A stretch of 62,758 bases of DNA, from NCBI GenBank assembly GCA_945861765.1, contig CAMAWP010000006.1:1-62758 (forward strand). The letters run 5' to 3'. Below the pieces are notes generated by a model. It searched no databases. It was not told the origin of the DNA and saw nothing but the letters and a program-made list of their open reading frames with translations. Position numbers and translations under genes: made by a program. Origin of the DNA: Akkermansia muciniphila. GTDB taxonomy: Bacteria; Verrucomicrobiota; Verrucomicrobiia; Limisphaerales; SIBE01. Positions 62,636-62,758 of this stretch are shown piece by piece (within the stretch, counting starts at the first letter, position 1; each line of letters opens with the position of its first letter).

Positions 62636-62758
62636 GTGGCTTACCTGTATCGCAAACCGCGTTCGCCTTTTTGGTATGTCGTCTACTTCGACGGCGACCA
62701 GAAGGAAAAGCACCGTTCCACGGGCCTCCGTGCGGACGACCCTAACGACACCGCCAAG
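62636..62758 (+). CDS. Tyrosine recombinase/integrase, N-terminus only (runs off the window)
   Basis: From a GTG at 62636 the frame reads VAYLYRKPRSPFWYVVYFDG, then DQKEKHRSTGLRADDPNDTA, open to the last base. This is the typical start of phage-type integrases (an SAM-like or AP2-type arm region with WYVxYxD and RSTG). The catalytic domain would lie to the right. It sits 98 bp from the tRNA-Gly scar and is oriented away from it, as expected for an element that extends beyond the window. Confidence 0.75.
   Translation, partial: MAYLYRKPRSPFWYVVYFDGDQKEKHRSTGLRADDPNDTAK

Overview
The window looks like a chromosomal segment of a member of the Planctomycetes-Verrucomicrobia (PVC) group, most likely a Verrucomicrobiota bacterium. 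The evidence is the density of DUF1501, DUF1549/DUF1553 (PSD1), DUF1592-type and DUF1552 genes, a type II secretion-like prepilin with the H-X9-DG layout, many exported oxidoreductases with Tat signals, and several sulfatase and glycoside hydrolase genes. No ribosomal RNA, intact tRNA gene or CRISPR array was seen.

Layout. 0.3-11.3 kb (+): exported carbohydrate and ester metabolism: an unrecognised probable TIM-barrel enzyme, a sulfatase, an internally deleted sulfatase relic, a GH32-like protein, a CE15-like glucuronoyl esterase, a Gfo/Idh/MocA oxidoreductase and an isochorismatase-chitobiase-NPCBM fusion, with a scar of two back-to-back gene fragments at 7.6-8.1 kb. 11.3-15.4 kb (-): a Tat-exported protein of unknown family, a Gfo/Idh/MocA relic, a sialidase and a response-regulator chimera. 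15.9-18.2 kb: a HAD-like protein and a REP-associated (Y1) transposase with its repeats. 18.2-25.9 kb (-): two DUF1501 genes, a PSD1 gene, a paralogue of the unknown Tat family and a prepilin-like protein. 26-31.1 kb (+): a giant cytochrome-like DUF1592 protein carrying a LamG domain, followed by DUF1552. 31.7-43.4 kb (-): repeated PSD1+DUF1501 cassettes with intervening relics. 43.5-51.1 kb (-): a PQQ-type beta-propeller protein and a sugar ABC operon (permease, ATPase, AroE-like dehydrogenase, binding lipoprotein, mutarotase-like protein). 51.5-56.7 kb: DUF1501 (+), then a PSD1/DUF1501 pair (-). 57.2-62.8 kb: a decayed region with a broken PVC-type propeller dehydrogenase, a chimeric ORF carrying a conjugation-ATPase tail, a frameshifted RCC1/Ig protein, a RelE/HigA-like toxin-antitoxin pair, a tRNA-Gly 3'-end attachment scar and the start of a tyrosine recombinase that runs off the window.

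How the genes fit together. The region reads as an accessory polysaccharide-utilisation and exported-redox island. Sulfatase, sialidase, GH32-like and glucuronoyl-esterase activities would trim complex sulfated or acidic glycans. The PSD1/DUF1501 and DUF1592/DUF1552 pairs are poorly characterised exported systems that accompany such loci. The ABC operon would import a sugar or polyol that the AroE-like and mutarotase-like proteins might process.

The strongest unexpected signals are: (1) a promoter module, TTGGCA-N16/17-TAAACT-like, placed exactly 8 nt before the ATG of four separate loci, which implies leaderless mRNAs; (2) several fusion relics produced by deletion; (3) a REP-like repeat that joins a response regulator to a DUF59/MIP18 tail in one open frame; and (4) a two-member family of Tat-exported or secreted proteins with conserved motifs and no function I recognise.
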